DNA of 64,000 nt from Posidonia oceanica. Taxonomy: Eukaryota > Streptophyta > Magnoliopsida > Alismatales > Posidoniaceae. Made by a program: the position numbers and the translations under genes. The stretch covers positions 58,506,501 through 58,570,500 of the forward strand of contig JAZBRS010000026.1 in assembly GCA_037176725.1 (NCBI GenBank), in the 5' to 3' direction. The notes below the pieces were generated by a model, which was not told the DNA's origin, searched no databases, and saw nothing but the letters and a program-made list of their open reading frames with translations. This document shows positions 22,076-33,765 of the stretch, in pieces (position 1 is the stretch's first letter; each line of letters opens with the position of its first letter).

Positions 22076-25000
22076 TTATATAGAACTTGAGTAATCCACA
22101 GGGCCTTTAGCATATTGAAATTGCACAGGCTTCTTGTACGATTGTAGCAGAAGAGAGGAGCATACTACACTCAGAGATGAGGCTGCCATGCAAGCCCCTG
22201 CAAGCCAGGGTGGCAAACGGATGCCGATAAATGGAAATAAGACACCAGCGGCAATGGGCACACCGAGCACATTGTACCCTAGGGCCCAGATGTAATTGAG
22301 ATGAATCCTGGAGAGAGTTTTCCTTGAGAGATCAATGGCAGTGATCACATCTTCTAGGTTGCTCTTCATAAGAACGACATCAGCAACCTCGATGGCAACG
22401 TCGGTGCCTGCACCAATTGCCATTCCTACATCTGCAGCAACGAGGGCTGGTGAGTCATTAATTCCATCACCCACCATTGCCACAGTCAACCCATTTGTCT
22501 GCAATAGGAGAATGCAACATAATCAACTAAGAAATATCCACACCATGATGGATACGAAACTTGTGTATCTTGAAGTTAGTTGAATATAACTAATGAACTG
22601 GGTACATGCAAAACATATCCAGTGATAAGATTGTAAAATAAAACTATAAAATGAGCTTCACCCTCTTTCTTTTTTCTCAATTTTCAGGATTTGTCAACAA
22701 AATTTCAGTCTCTTACATTTGAAGCAATTGCTCACTAATTTTGAATAATATTTTATGCAAATCAAACAAGTTCGAAACACCATTCCTAATTAGCATCATT
22801 GATCACTTTTTCATATCTTCTATTGCTATAATTTTGGATGAAGTAGCATGTCACTGAGATAAGCCAACTCCTAAGTCCTAAGGTTTCATTTGTCCATGAA
22901 AGGCCATTAAAGCAGAAGTAACAAAGAAGCTCTTATACTAAATAAGAGCTGTGGAAAATTATACTGACACCACTCTTATGCTACAAGGGACCACACCTCT
23001 GTAATTCTATACACCCAAGGTTATAGGTCACCTGCAACAAGGAAATGAATAAGATGGTTATTTCAAATAAATGAGCGCAGTCACTGTGGCAATCTTATCC
23101 CACAGATGTTCCTAGCAAGTTACCCTATAAAAACCTCCCGTAGAGAAAGCAAACGACTATCTAAAATATTTGACTGTCTAAATATTTTGGCTGAGTTGAT
23201 GTTAGGATTTGCCAACTCACTCTAACCATTTCCTGAAATATATCATCTAAAAATATCTGAATGCTGTTATAGTGAACAAGTACCTTAAAGTTAAATAATT
23301 TTTGAAACAAAAAACAATTTAGGCCTACATGTAGATAAGTTAGCAACTTTATTATTCCAGGAGAAAATATTTAAGAGCTCATTTAGACCATAATTTGCTC
23401 TAATCTTACCTGTAACTCTTTGATCTTCTCGGCTTTTCCCACTGGGTCTATCTCTGCAAATACGGTTTTTATGCCAACGTCCCTGGCGATTGCAGTAGCC
23501 ACTGACAAGTTGTCACCAGTAACCATGATGCTTGTTATGTTCATTGTCTTTAGAAATGACACTACACGCTCAGCCTCTGGCTTCAGAGGATCTGTGACCG
23601 CAAAAGCTCCACAGATTATAGCATCAACAGAAACTAGCACACATGTCCGAGCTTGGTGCTCAGCCTCTGACATGTACTCTTCAACCTCATCGCCAATTGG
23701 GACTTTAAAAACCTGCATTAGCCTCTTGTTCCCGATGAGCACCATCCTTCCTCCAACAATCCCACTCACACCAGCACCTGGATGCACTTCAAAGTCGTTA
23801 GCATCAGCCACATGCTCAGTGTGAGACCCGTACTGCTGATGAAGTTTCTTTGCATGCTCTACCACAGCCTTTGCTAAAGGGTGCTCGCTGTTGGCCTGCA
23901 AATAAGGATCAACAGAAATAAATAGGTTGTATGTTTATGAAGAAAGAAAAGGAAAATTCTAAACATGTTTATGAAAGTTATTTAACCAACCAAGATTACA
24001 AAATGCAGACCTCACAGAAGATTTATAAAGTATAAACCATCATTACAAAGTAACAAACAAACTCAGAAAATGCCAACTCTGCAAGCAGCAGACACGAAAA
24101 AAATTACCCACCTCTGCAGCAGCTGCTAGATCACACAAGTCCTGTATAGACATTTTGGAGAAAAGCATTGTATTAACTACAACAGGCTTTCCTACAGTTA
24201 AAGTCCCTGTTTTATCAAATATCACAGCTTTCACCTGCAAATAAAGATAGACATCAATCATTTATGTTTTATTATGAAAATATAATGGCTATATATAAAA
24301 AGGAAAAAGTAAAGGTAGAGACCATATATTTCTATTTAATATTTTAATCCAAACTCGTTTAGTACATTAAAACTAGTCATATCCCACTCGCCTTGTGTGC
24401 ATTCTCAAGTGCATTTCCACCCTTTATGAGTACCCCCTGAGAAGCACCTTTTCCAGTCGCAACCATGACAGCCGTTGGGGTTGCTAAGCCTAGAGCACAT
24501 GGGCAAGCAACAACCAACACAGAAATACCAAATTGCAGTGCTAGTTCAAAACCATCCATGGCCCTTGGAATCCATCTTCTTGGATAAATTCGAGCTTCTC
24601 CAAGGATATACCAACCAAGCCAGGTAACGAAAGCAGCAGCAACTACCTGCATGGGATGGAGAGAAGCATGATGCAACACTTGATTAGACACAAAATCTCA
24701 AACTAAGGATAACTTAATGCACAAAAAAAAACATAACTTGATTCCTTCACAAACAGGACAAATCAATATAATATTCTAACAAGTATATGAACCAAAATCA
24801 GGTCTGAGTGAAACATTTATATCACAAAGTTGGGAAGCAACGTGACCAAGCCTGCCACCATAAAACTTGAAATTTTATTATTAATAATAACCTTACGCAT
24901 GTTAATTACTACAAACTCACAAGCTTTCTATAATTATAGATTTATATTTGTTATCACAAAAGAGAACTATAGAACTATAGTAATTTATGATATATATGCT

Positions 25001-28000
25001 TTGCCATTTACAATACACTGTACTGCAGGCTGCAAAATACAAGTACTGTCTTGCCATTCTTAACAAGGAAGCTAATCTATGTTTTAATATTGAATCTTAA
25101 TATAGTGAAGAATACAAATAGAAAAAATATTGTTCCTCAGAATAACTTACTATAGGAACAAAAAACTTTGAAATCCTGTCAGCTAGTTTCTGAACAGGGG
25201 CCCTAGCAAGCTGAGCAGCTTCTACCAGCTGAACAATCTGAGACAATGCAGTCTCTGACCCAACATGAGTGACCTTGACCAGTATGCAACCATTTTCATT
25301 TAAAGTTCCACCAATAACCTGATTGAGTGTGCATAATTTGTTATACACCCAGATTATATTTGTGTAGAAATGCTAAATGCACAAATAACCTAGATCGTAG
25401 CAGAGGGGCAAACCTTGTCTCCAGTTCTCTTCGCAATGGGTCTTGCTTTTCCAGTGATCATGCTCTCATTCACATAGGTTTGACCCCTTATAACAACACC
25501 ATCAACAGGAACTTTTGCTCCTGGAAAAATCTTAATTACATCATTTCTTTGTATGAGCTGAGTGCTGATTTCCAACTCTGTGGTCACATTTCCCTCAGCA
25601 TCCAATGTTATTAAAAAGGCTGTGTCCGGAGCAAGATCTGTCAGCTTTGCCAGAGCATCTAATGTCTTCCCCTTCGCCATAACTTCCAAATATTTCCCTA
25701 GAAGAATAAAAGATATCAGCATTGAGCTGGTTTCAAAGAAATCCTGGCCTTCAAAAGAATCTGAGATGAGTGCCTTTATGACTATATATGCAGAGTAGAA
25801 ATAAGCTGCATTAGTTCCTAATGCGACAAGAACATCCATGTTAGCAGAACCTCTCCTAAGTGCATGATATGATCCAACATAAAATCTGCAAAAACAGCCA
25901 GTGTCACATAAATCTAGTCAAATCTCCATGACATGATGAAAAGTGAAATGACATAAAAATTAAACCTTTTGCCCGACTCAAAATAGAAAGAAGCCAGCTG
26001 GAAAAAAAACCCCATGAAACATCAATTTCTTACCTCCAGCCAATAATAAACTGCACAGGCATGCAAAGCACTCCTCTTAGTAACATTCCCACAGTGAGGG
26101 TGTTGTAAATTTTGTTATTTAGCCAGTCACCTACAGGATGAAGCATAGGAAGAACCATGGAAAGGAAAAACACCGGAATGGAGAAAAGGCAACTCCAGAG
26201 GAACTGATTCCTGTAAGCCTGAGTCTCATGTTGCCTTTCTGCATCTCTATTACTTACTGGAGTGTACAAGCTTGCATGGAAGAAATTAGGACTACGGCCT
26301 GCCTCTTGAACACACTGTATGAGAGATCTTGGACCTGTAAGATCAGGATCATAGGTAACAATTGTCTTTTGCCCGGCTGCATCTATATCTACATGATTCA
26401 CTCCTTCAAGTGCTTCAAGAGAAGACTGGATAAGGGAAACATCTTCAGCAGAATTGATACCTTCAAGTTTTAGATGTATTTTGTTCATATCATCTCCAGA
26501 ACTTATAAGATCGGCACCGAATCCAGCATTTTCAATCACTTCTATGAGGTGGTCTGAATCAGTTATATTGGGATCAAAGTGTATTTTTGCTTCCGCCAGA
26601 GCAAGGCCAACCACAGCTTTCTTAACACCACTAACCATTTGAAGGGTTTGTTCAATGGATTCAGAACAGCTAGTGCATGCCATTCCCTTAATTTGGAGAC
26701 GGCATACTACTATGTCTTGTTCTGGAAATTCATCAACTTGGAAGCCTAAGCTTTTTATAGCTTCTTTGATGTCTCGAGCCTGAAAAACAGGCCATAGCAA
26801 ATATCTTCAGCTACAATGAAGTGTAGATTTGTTACTTCTATATTAAGTTCAGTCCTTGAAATTTGAGAACTGGTGGATAATTAAAAGGTACGGTGAAAAG
26901 TTAAAATTATAATGTGTAATACAAAAACTTTAGATGCTTATGCACCAGAGCATAATATAGGAATAATCACCAATAAAGTGCAGGACATTTATAATCTACA
27001 AGTGACAATAGAGTTTTAGGACTCGATACTCAGTCGTGGACTTAAGGTGCGTTTGGTAAAAATTTTAGGTGTCCAAAATTAGCTAGAATCAATATTCTAG
27101 CACAAAATCTAAGAAAGTTCAGAATCTTGATTTTTCTTGTACTATAGCATATCCAGAAAAATCTTATTTGATTAGTTAGTTGGAAATCCAGATTTTGGAT
27201 TTATTTATTTTAATATGAAGTATTTAATAGTGATTATCAATGTACAAGAAAAATCAACTTAAAAATTACATTTCATGCCAAAATCAAGTAGATTGTTCTG
27301 TAATCAAACTCATGTTGGATTATTTCATTAGTTGAAAATACACAAGAATCTGAAATGTTGACTTTATAAGATTCTATGCAGAATCTATCATATCAATTCT
27401 GTTTGGCTAAGATTATATAGGTCACATTAGACTCTTGCAGAATCAAAGCCTCCAGAATCTTTACCAAACGCACCCTTAGAACAAACACAAAGTAGTAAAG
27501 AAGGTTGCATTACTTGATGGGCCTACATTTTTCACCATTCAAATAAAAATTATAGGTAATTTATGAAGATTTGCTGCAGTCCACGAGTTAAAACAGACAA
27601 GTTACGGCAAACATGAATCCCTGGTGCTAAGAATCTCAAGAGCTTGCACCAGTCGTATAAAAATCGCTATGCACATTTTGCACAAGTTACTTTTTGCTTT
27701 TCAAATAAAACAGGACCAACGAAAAGCAAATGGAGAACAACAATACTATCAGCACATGTAATAACGAGCTTAAGCAAAGGATCAGATAAGAGACACATGA
27801 TCACCAACTCTGATCCTAATACACATGATAAACCAAAAGAAGAAAAAACAAAGTTTCACACGTAAATAACGTAAAAACCCCAAGCTTTCACGTCCACTCT
27901 ATTTCAACCTCCCGCCATCCCTCTCCAAGACTCCAACTTTTCCCACACATGATCAAAACAAAAGGAAAGTGGGGAGGAGAGCTGCTTACATTGATCAAAT

Positions 28001-28241
28001 CATGCCTGTACATGATCACCGCCTGCCCCAGCACCGTCGGAACCGAGACGCTCACAACCCCCACCATCTTCCCCAGCACCGACTCGATCGACGCCCCACA
28101 CGACGCGCACTTGGTCCCCCGGACCCTCAGCATCACCGTTCTCGTCCTCCTCGGCGAGGCCAGCCGGTCGAGATCCACCGCCACGCTCTCTGGCGGCTGG
28201 AGGAGCGGGAGTCGCAGCTGCGCGCGCCCATCCGAGTCCAT
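22076..28241 (-). CDS. Copper-transporting P1B-type ATPase, HMA5/OsHMA4-like
   Basis: Eight exons read on the minus strand: 28241-27990, 26779-26034, 25885-25414, 25318-25151, 24646-24392, 24234-24112, 23895-23410, 22498-22076. Joined, they give 974 aa, close to the 978 aa I recall for rice OsHMA4. The family pumps Cu(I) into vacuole or secretory compartments or out of the cell, using ATP. Residues 45-48 (CASC) and 119-122 (CTSC) are two N-terminal metal-binding domains; a third, at about 185-255, lacks Cys. The membrane motif CPC is at 594-596, the phosphorylation site DKTGT starts at D638, the nucleotide-binding HP has H677, and GDGIND is at 844-849. The YN and MxxSS motifs of the last membrane helices are present. 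One key residue is wrong: the actuator TGE reads TGK at 477-479 (AAA codon 25449-25447). All introns are GT-AG except intron 5, which starts GC. Reading frame is intact; function is doubtful. Confidence 0.95.
27045..27475. mobile_element. PIF/Harbinger-type MITE in ATPase intron 1
   Basis: 431 bp flanked by TTA (27042-27044 and 27476-27478), the target duplication typical of PIF/Harbinger elements. The terminal inverted repeats are AGGTGCGTTTGGTAAA at the left and, reversed, GGGTGCGTTTGGTAAA at the right. There is no coding capacity. It lies inside the 1.2 kb first intron. Confidence 0.85.
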
Positions 28242-28360
28242 TCTAGGGTCTTTGGAATTCCGACGCCAATTGATAGATGGCTCTCTGCCTCTTCTGCTCT
28301 TCTCCCTTCCTCCCTCGCTTTCTTTTCCAAAGAAATCGAATGGCGATGGTCGTGTGTGTA

Positions 28361-28369
28361 TTATTTATA
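28361..28369 (-). promoter_or_regulatory. Probable TATA box of the copper ATPase gene
   Basis: TATAAATAA on the minus strand, about 120 bp upstream of the ATG at 28241. It is the only convincing TATA motif close to the start and is followed by a CT-rich leader (GAAAG/CTTCC-type on the plus strand at 28290-28330). Confidence 0.6.
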
Positions 28370-28448
28370 GACGGGGGAAGGGGCAGTTAGTGGCGACATT
28401 ATGAGTTTATGGCACGGTGGTACCGGTGCTCGGCCGAATGGGCGGCAT

Positions 28449-28827
28449 ACCTGTCAATGACACGAGACAACATCACACGACATGATAATATTTTAAAATT
28501 TAATAATAATTTTTTAATTATTTTAAAATATTTATATGATTCATAATTAATAAATATAATTTTATTTTACATGATTACCATCTGGTGGTGTAATACGACT
28601 GTAACCAAATGAATTTGGTTATCACTGTGTTTAACATTGATAATAGATTATTAAGTATATTATTATTAAATTGAATACAAATATATTTTATATATGTTTA
28701 AAATTATTATATTATTAATAATCAATCATAATTTTTTTAAAATACAAATAATACTATTGAAAAATAATAAATACTATAACATAATTAGCCATTACGATAG
28801 GCACACGACACAATCTAATTGACAGGT
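28449..28827. mobile_element. MITE-like inverted-repeat element in the ATPase 5' flank
   Basis: The outer ends are ACCTGTCAAT at 28449 and its inverse ATTGACAGGT ending at 28827, with further inverted similarity (ACGACA/TGTCGT-type) just inside both ends. The core is very AT-rich. It starts about 80 bp upstream of the probable TATA box. The family is not recognised and no target duplication is clear. Confidence 0.6.
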
Positions 28828-29061
28828 CTAACGAAAGATGTCGCATCTTTTCTTTGAAATGTAAATATTACTAAAAAAAGGTTGGTTGATTTAGTCTATT
28901 TTTTTTCCTTATTATGTAAAAAGGATTATAAGAATTGATATTAAATCAAATGTACTTGCAAAAGCATTTAGATTTTGGATAATTTATTAAAATATAATTA
29001 TTTGATAACTTTATTGTCAAACTATAATGGAACTCAACATATTTGTCGAAGTATAATTTCT

Positions 29062-29504
29062 GCAGCCACATGGTGCCGGTGAGCCTGCATAGCTTGTCAA
29101 AAAAAAAAAAAATGTTTCAATTGAACTCACACAAGGATTGCTGAGTTCTTCAGACAAACTTCGCAACCAAGATGACAAGTTCTATGAACAAACTCGACAT
29201 TCATCTTGCTGAGTGACTGTGGAGGAGCAACCAACACTTGCTTGTTTAGACCAGTTCTTCCTGGTCAGTGGACTCGGAGTTACCAATGAAAAGGAGTTTT
29301 TGAACTCGGCAGACCGTGTGCCAAGTTTTACTGAAGAAATCGACCCTTTTTTTTTTTACTCTCCGGGAAATTTCCTGAGCCATCTGAAATCGGTAAAATA
29401 CTTGTTGATTTCTTTTTAAGAACTTGGCAATTACCGTGTTGAGTTCAATTGAAACATAAAAAAATTCTGATTAGTCATATGGGCTTGCTTGCACCACGTG
29501 GCTG
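29062..29504. mobile_element. MITE with long (about 70 bp) terminal inverted repeats
   Basis: The left arm (from 29062) and the inverse of the right arm (ending 29504) share GCAGCCACATGG/ACAGCCACGTGG, a gap of moderate similarity, and the identical block ATGTTTCAATTGAACTCA. The interior has GAACTCGGCA/GCCAAGTTCTT-type repeats. A short plus-strand open frame inside (29213-29419) is not supported as a gene. Superfamily is unclear; Mutator-like is possible from the arm length, but no 9-bp duplication was found. Confidence 0.75.
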
Positions 29505-29864
29505 TAAGAACCATACTTTGACTGGACAAATGTGCTGCACTCGACTGTGGTTTAGCAATAAAGTTACCAAATAATTATATTTTAATAAATTGTCCTTTAT
29601 ACTTCCATTTCTTGTCTCTTCAAAATCCATCCAAAAAACCATTTATTGCTGGGAATTCTTTTTATCGCTTCTTTACAAAGATAATACCTCGAGATTTCTT
29701 TTCTTGGGAGAATCTTGTGGTCTGTTGTTTTCTCATGAGTTGTGCTTATGAGATTTTTATTCATTATAGAGAATTTGAGTTCTTTTGCGTAAGTTGAAAC
29801 CTCTTAGGTATTTAATGTGTCATGTTTACACCTAACTGTATACTTTGATATCAAATTCGGCTTA

Positions 29865-30734
29865 AGTTGCATTTAGAACTGCTTATTGCAACGTACTTTA
29901 TTGAAAAAATTAACCTTTTCTTAAACTGGACTATCTATAGCTTTTTTTTTTTGAGAGAGAATAAGAAGTCAGTTTGGTTTGTATATGTATGAACACTTAT
30001 TGACTAGAGAAAATGACTAAATTGTCCTCTTCCCTCTCCATCAAAAAACCCTCAATCGAATATCCCCTCTTATCCTTCTCCTCTCCTCCGACAATGGCCT
30101 CTGCTAGGTCTCGTTGCAACGACCTTTCCACTGAGAGCATGAACCTCTCCATCAATGGTTGTGACGGCTCTTCCCCTTAGCGCTAGATGGTGCTCCGTTC
30201 TTCCCAACATGCAACCAACGAGCGACTCTCCATCGATGGCGGCATTGGCTCTTCTCTAGTCGACTCATGCACCTCCTTGTGATCTCCAAAGTTCCATCTG
30301 ACGAAACAATGCGAACACTAACAGAAATAGAAGACGGGAGCTCTGATAACAACCTCTCCTCCAAAACTCCGATGCCTCTTCCGATGAAATCTGTCACCTC
30401 CTCTCTTGTCTGTGACTTCACAAGGGAGGGAAATGGCACAAGTTAGGGTTTTCAAGTCGGGTGGTATCGATGGCAAAGTGTGTAATTTCGTCTTTGTTTT
30501 TTTTTAAATAATGAATAAGTTATAAAGATAGTGTTGGAAAATCTGAATAAAATAAAAGGAAGTTTTTCCATAAGTTAGAGACTGTGAGCTTTTTAAAAAG
30601 TAGCAAAATGTCTTGATAAGCTGCCTCCCGCTTTTCTCCATAAACTAGCTTATCAAAGGTGTTTGGAACCGCTTAATATGGAAAAAGCACTTATCGCAAA
30701 AAACACTTGGCAATGAACAATTCCAAATGCAACC
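29865..30734. mobile_element. PIF/Harbinger-type element carrying GC-rich sequence
   Basis: 870 bp flanked by TTA (29862-29864 and 30735-30737). The left terminus AGTTGCATTTAGAACTG and the inverse of the right, GGTTGCATTTGGAATTG, are terminal inverted repeats. The middle (about 30030-30450) is more GC-rich and has a 95-codon minus-strand frame (30152-30439) with no recognised similarity. It may be a captured gene piece, but I cannot identify a source. Confidence 0.7.
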
Positions 30735-30810
30735 TTAGATCTCGTTCTATTTTATTCCCTTCTAGCGTTCTACACATGTGCTTGTTATAACCACCTACGT
30801 GTGTCCTTTA

Positions 30811-32065
30811 GGGCCTGTTTGTGCCTCGGAAACAAAAGGAAATGAAAAATGATAATCAAGGGAAAACTAAAGGAAACAGAAACTAACGGAATCTATTTTT
30901 CGTTTGACCGATTTTTTGGTATTTGTGTCCGTCATTGGAAACAAACAGAAAACAAAAATTGTGTGTTTGTGCCTACCAATGGAATTACAGAAGAAAAATA
31001 GTTTTATTTGTCCAAATAAATATAATATGTCCTCAATTTTTTTAAGTTCTAACAGTCTTTCGGTTTTATTTTCTCATTTGGAGCATACAAGTAACAATAA
31101 TGCAAACAAACGTTGATGAAACCAATAGCTTAACTAGACCGCACATATACTTATTTCTTGCTTAATCTGGGAGATTTACTAAACAAACAAACACAGATGC
31201 CATTCCAAATGAGACCACTAGCTAGCAGTGAGTTGCTCGAATATAGGCATCGGCCAACATCCAACTAAGGCGAACTTGTCCGTTGGTGGTGAGGTGTACG
31301 TAGTCACCGGAGAGTTTCAACCCTTTGGCGTCCACCGTCACTAGAGCAGGCACTCTCACAGCCATTTGCTGCTCCCTCACAAGCTCTAGGTACTGCCCTT
31401 GATTCGGAATCCCAAGATCCACCCAGAGGTCTTGCACAAGCCTTTCCATTTTACCGGCATACGAGACCGCATCCGCCCGGTTCACGGTGTCGCTCTCCCC
31501 TTGGTACCACAACATCGCCCCTATCTCCCCACCTTCGGCTGACACTACCACCTTCACCCTCTTCACCATTGCACCGTAGAGCTCTGTCCCCTTCCGCCAC
31601 TGGTCGATCTGGGTGTTCCCGACAGCGCACAGGACGAGCCCAAGCGTCACGTGGGGTCGGCTATGGAGCACGGTGTTGGCGAACGGCATCCCGAGGCCGA
31701 CGCCGCACACGACGTAGACGTCGATGTCGGAGTGGAGAGGATCGGCTGCCTGCTCCCAGCAAACGTTGGCGGTGAAGCGGAGGATGGAGGAGTTGGGGGA
31801 GGGCGTAAGAGAGCCTTTAGTGAAGAAGGAGGAGGAGGAGGAGGGCGTGAGTGGAGGAAAATGAATGAGACAAAGGATGTGAGGTGCGTGTTTCCATTGG
31901 AATCCAAGTCTTATACCTCAGAAATGAAAATCTTCTCTCCTTTTATACTTAGGAAATAACTGAAAAGTATTTTCCTTTCCAGTTGACGCACAAACACCAT
32001 TCAGAAAAGTGGTCAAACAGAAACTCTTTTCTTTTCCTTCGATTTCTGATGGCACAAACCCTCCC
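30811..32065. mobile_element. PIF/Harbinger-type element that has captured an esterase fragment
   Basis: 1255 bp flanked by TTA (30808-30810 and 32066-32068). The left terminus GGGCCTGTTTGTGCC and the inverse of the right, GGGAGGGTTTGTGCC, are Tourist-like. Inverted similarity extends inward for roughly 150-180 bp on both sides (for example GTTTGACC and TTCCAATGGAA blocks). Between the arms lies a minus-strand fragment of a carbohydrate-esterase gene. No transposase is present, so it is a Pack-type non-autonomous element. Confidence 0.8.
31222..31860 (-). pseudogene. Truncated SGNH carbohydrate esterase (At4g34215-like)
   Basis: The minus strand reads through the C-terminal two-thirds of a plant probable carbohydrate esterase. 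It has SILRFTANVCWEQAADPLH, CGVGLGMPFAN, the block with WYQGESD, and near the end the DYVHLTTNGQ segment carrying the expected catalytic Asp/His pair. The natural stop is at 31222. The N-terminal block with the nucleophile Ser (GQSNM-type in this family) is absent, and Pro/Ser-rich low-complexity sequence takes its place. The frame is otherwise open, so the fragment may be recent. The family's substrate is not settled (acetyl esters of sugars are proposed). Lying wholly within a TIR element with TTA duplications, it is best read as a captured fragment, not a working gene. Confidence 0.8.
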
Positions 32066-32264
32066 TTAATAATAGATTCCCTACTTTCCAATCTCACATA
32101 CAAAAAGTAGCTATATCATGTATGTACTAAAGTCTAAAGGGTTATTATCTAGAAGTGTTAAACTCAATGACTAAACTAATAGAACGGCAATATTGGAGAT
32201 TATAAGATCATGCTAGATATTGGGAAGTGAAGAGAAGGTATCAATGGTAGCATTAGACAGGACA

Positions 32265-32500
32265 AACCTTAAAGGAATCATTCATGCACTCACCTCAAAC
32301 TTTTCCACCGAAGGAATGGACCGATTGCAGTTGGTAAATCCACGTCCTTGCTCCAGCAGGTCAAAACAATGGAAAAGAAGCTGATATGGGGGGTCTGTGG
32401 TGGAGTTTGGGGTGATGGGTCTGTGGTCTGTGGTCGACACAATGGAAAAGCAGCTGAAAAACCTTAAAGGAATCATTCATGCACTCACCACAAACTTTTA
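32265..32500 (+). repeat. Direct repeat of about 41 bp, copies 195 bp apart
   Basis: The block AACCTTAAAGGAATCATTCA plus about 21 more bases occurs at 32265-32305 and 32460-32500 with few differences. A shorter repeat (ACAATGGAAAAG) occurs between at about 32366 and 32438, so the segment looks like a tandem duplication with later change. Confidence 0.75.
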
Positions 32501-32689
32501 CCTAAAAGGAATGTTTATGTCAGAGTTTCTGTGATCATTGTGGGCGCCTTCCTTCCTAGCATGGCTGTCATTGCGTATTTGTATGTTGATCTCTCGTATA
32601 TATATACTTGAGGGTACATCTTCCTTTTGCTTTGCAAAAAAAACCAGCAGCTTTAAAAAAAAAAGCGTACAAATCAACTGTAAGTAAGC

Positions 32690-32880
32690 AACTTAAGTAG
32701 TTAACAAAGTAGAGCGAGTTTTACGTAGATTTGAATCCTACCAAAGCCATGTTGGGACTTCTTTCTAACACCACTTGTTTTTAAAAAAAAATCAATTATG
32801 TATATAACTTAGTTGGTCAGATTGTGATTAGACGACTCCATACCTAAGTTCAAAGCTAAAAGCAACAATGTCATTCAAGA
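32690..32880 (+). other. Possible SINE-like sequence with pol III box motifs
   Basis: Two stretches resemble tRNA-type internal promoters: TAGTTAACAAAG ... GATTTGAATCC (about 32697-32740), and TTAGTTGGTCAGA ... AAGTTCAAAGC (about 32809-32860). Both B boxes deviate from GGTTCGAATCC. A poly(A) run lies near 32785. No target duplication was found, so the call is tentative. Confidence 0.3.
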
Positions 32881-33765
32881 AAGATAACTGCAAACATCAC
32901 CACAGTTGTGCTATCTGAGAAAAGCTTTTACGTAATTTGTAATAATAAATCACTTCATTTCCTTATTCAATTCAGCAGTTGAATTTATCATTCGGCATGA
33001 ATCGCATCCATGCAAACACTCAGCGCACCACCAACTTCCACTCACAAGGAGTTGAAATCGCCAAACAAACGGCGACAACGTGGGATGCTCCTTGATAGTT
33101 TAACTACTTCCAATCCTGTAGCAGCAAGAATAATTGAAGTTGGTGAGAGCTACTAAAGTGAACTCCCATGTGGGAGTAGTTACAGTAGTGACTTCCACCT
33201 CACAGAGCTCCCCCCTTACGTAATACCATGCAAGGCCCCTCACATAAACCGCCAGAAAGATATTAAGCTCATAAGATACGTCATTAACCATATAATAATA
33301 CAGTATAATTAAAAATGATAGGACAGTCATGCGTCGATGATTGACCCTCAACAGACTTTACCACTGAAGAGGACAATCTGCAAAGCAAAACCCCATCACA
33401 TAGGCATGCACATAGCACTCCCAAGTGTTCATGCTCAGGATTCAACTTTTTGTTGATTGAAATTCCCTTTTTGAACAAGGTATTAGCTTTTTTTCTTCGA
33501 AGGAAAACAAAAGGTAAACAATTGTACGTGTAATTTACCTTCTTCTTTTTTTCTTCCGAAAGCTAGATAACATCATTACTTCTCCTCAAAACGAACACGC
33601 ATAGAAGAGTAAACTAATACACTTGAAGAAGTAACATGGGCCAAATTTTGCTGAGATGGCATACATGGCCAAGATATGAGTTAAAAAAACATGAATGACA
33701 AAGACAGACTCCGTCGCTCCGACCTGCAACGAAGATATACTTGAAGTAAAAGGTGGTTAAAGTAA

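Larger units (their letters stand above)
32069..33765. other. Intergenic DNA without a supported gene
   Basis: The stretch holds a duplicated block (32265-32500), short A and T runs, SINE-like tRNA-box sequences (32690-32880) and scattered MITE-like fragments near 33050-33250 (GTGGGAGTAGTTACAGTAG resembles part of the MITE at 33983). Open frames are all short and unrecognised. Confidence 0.45.

Noticed and set aside
23420..23824. 134-codon plus-strand frame
   Set aside because: Antisense to exon 7 of the copper ATPase.
32697..32860. Functional tRNA gene
   Set aside because: A and B box-like motifs are present but no cloverleaf forms, and the B boxes are off consensus; at most a decayed SINE.
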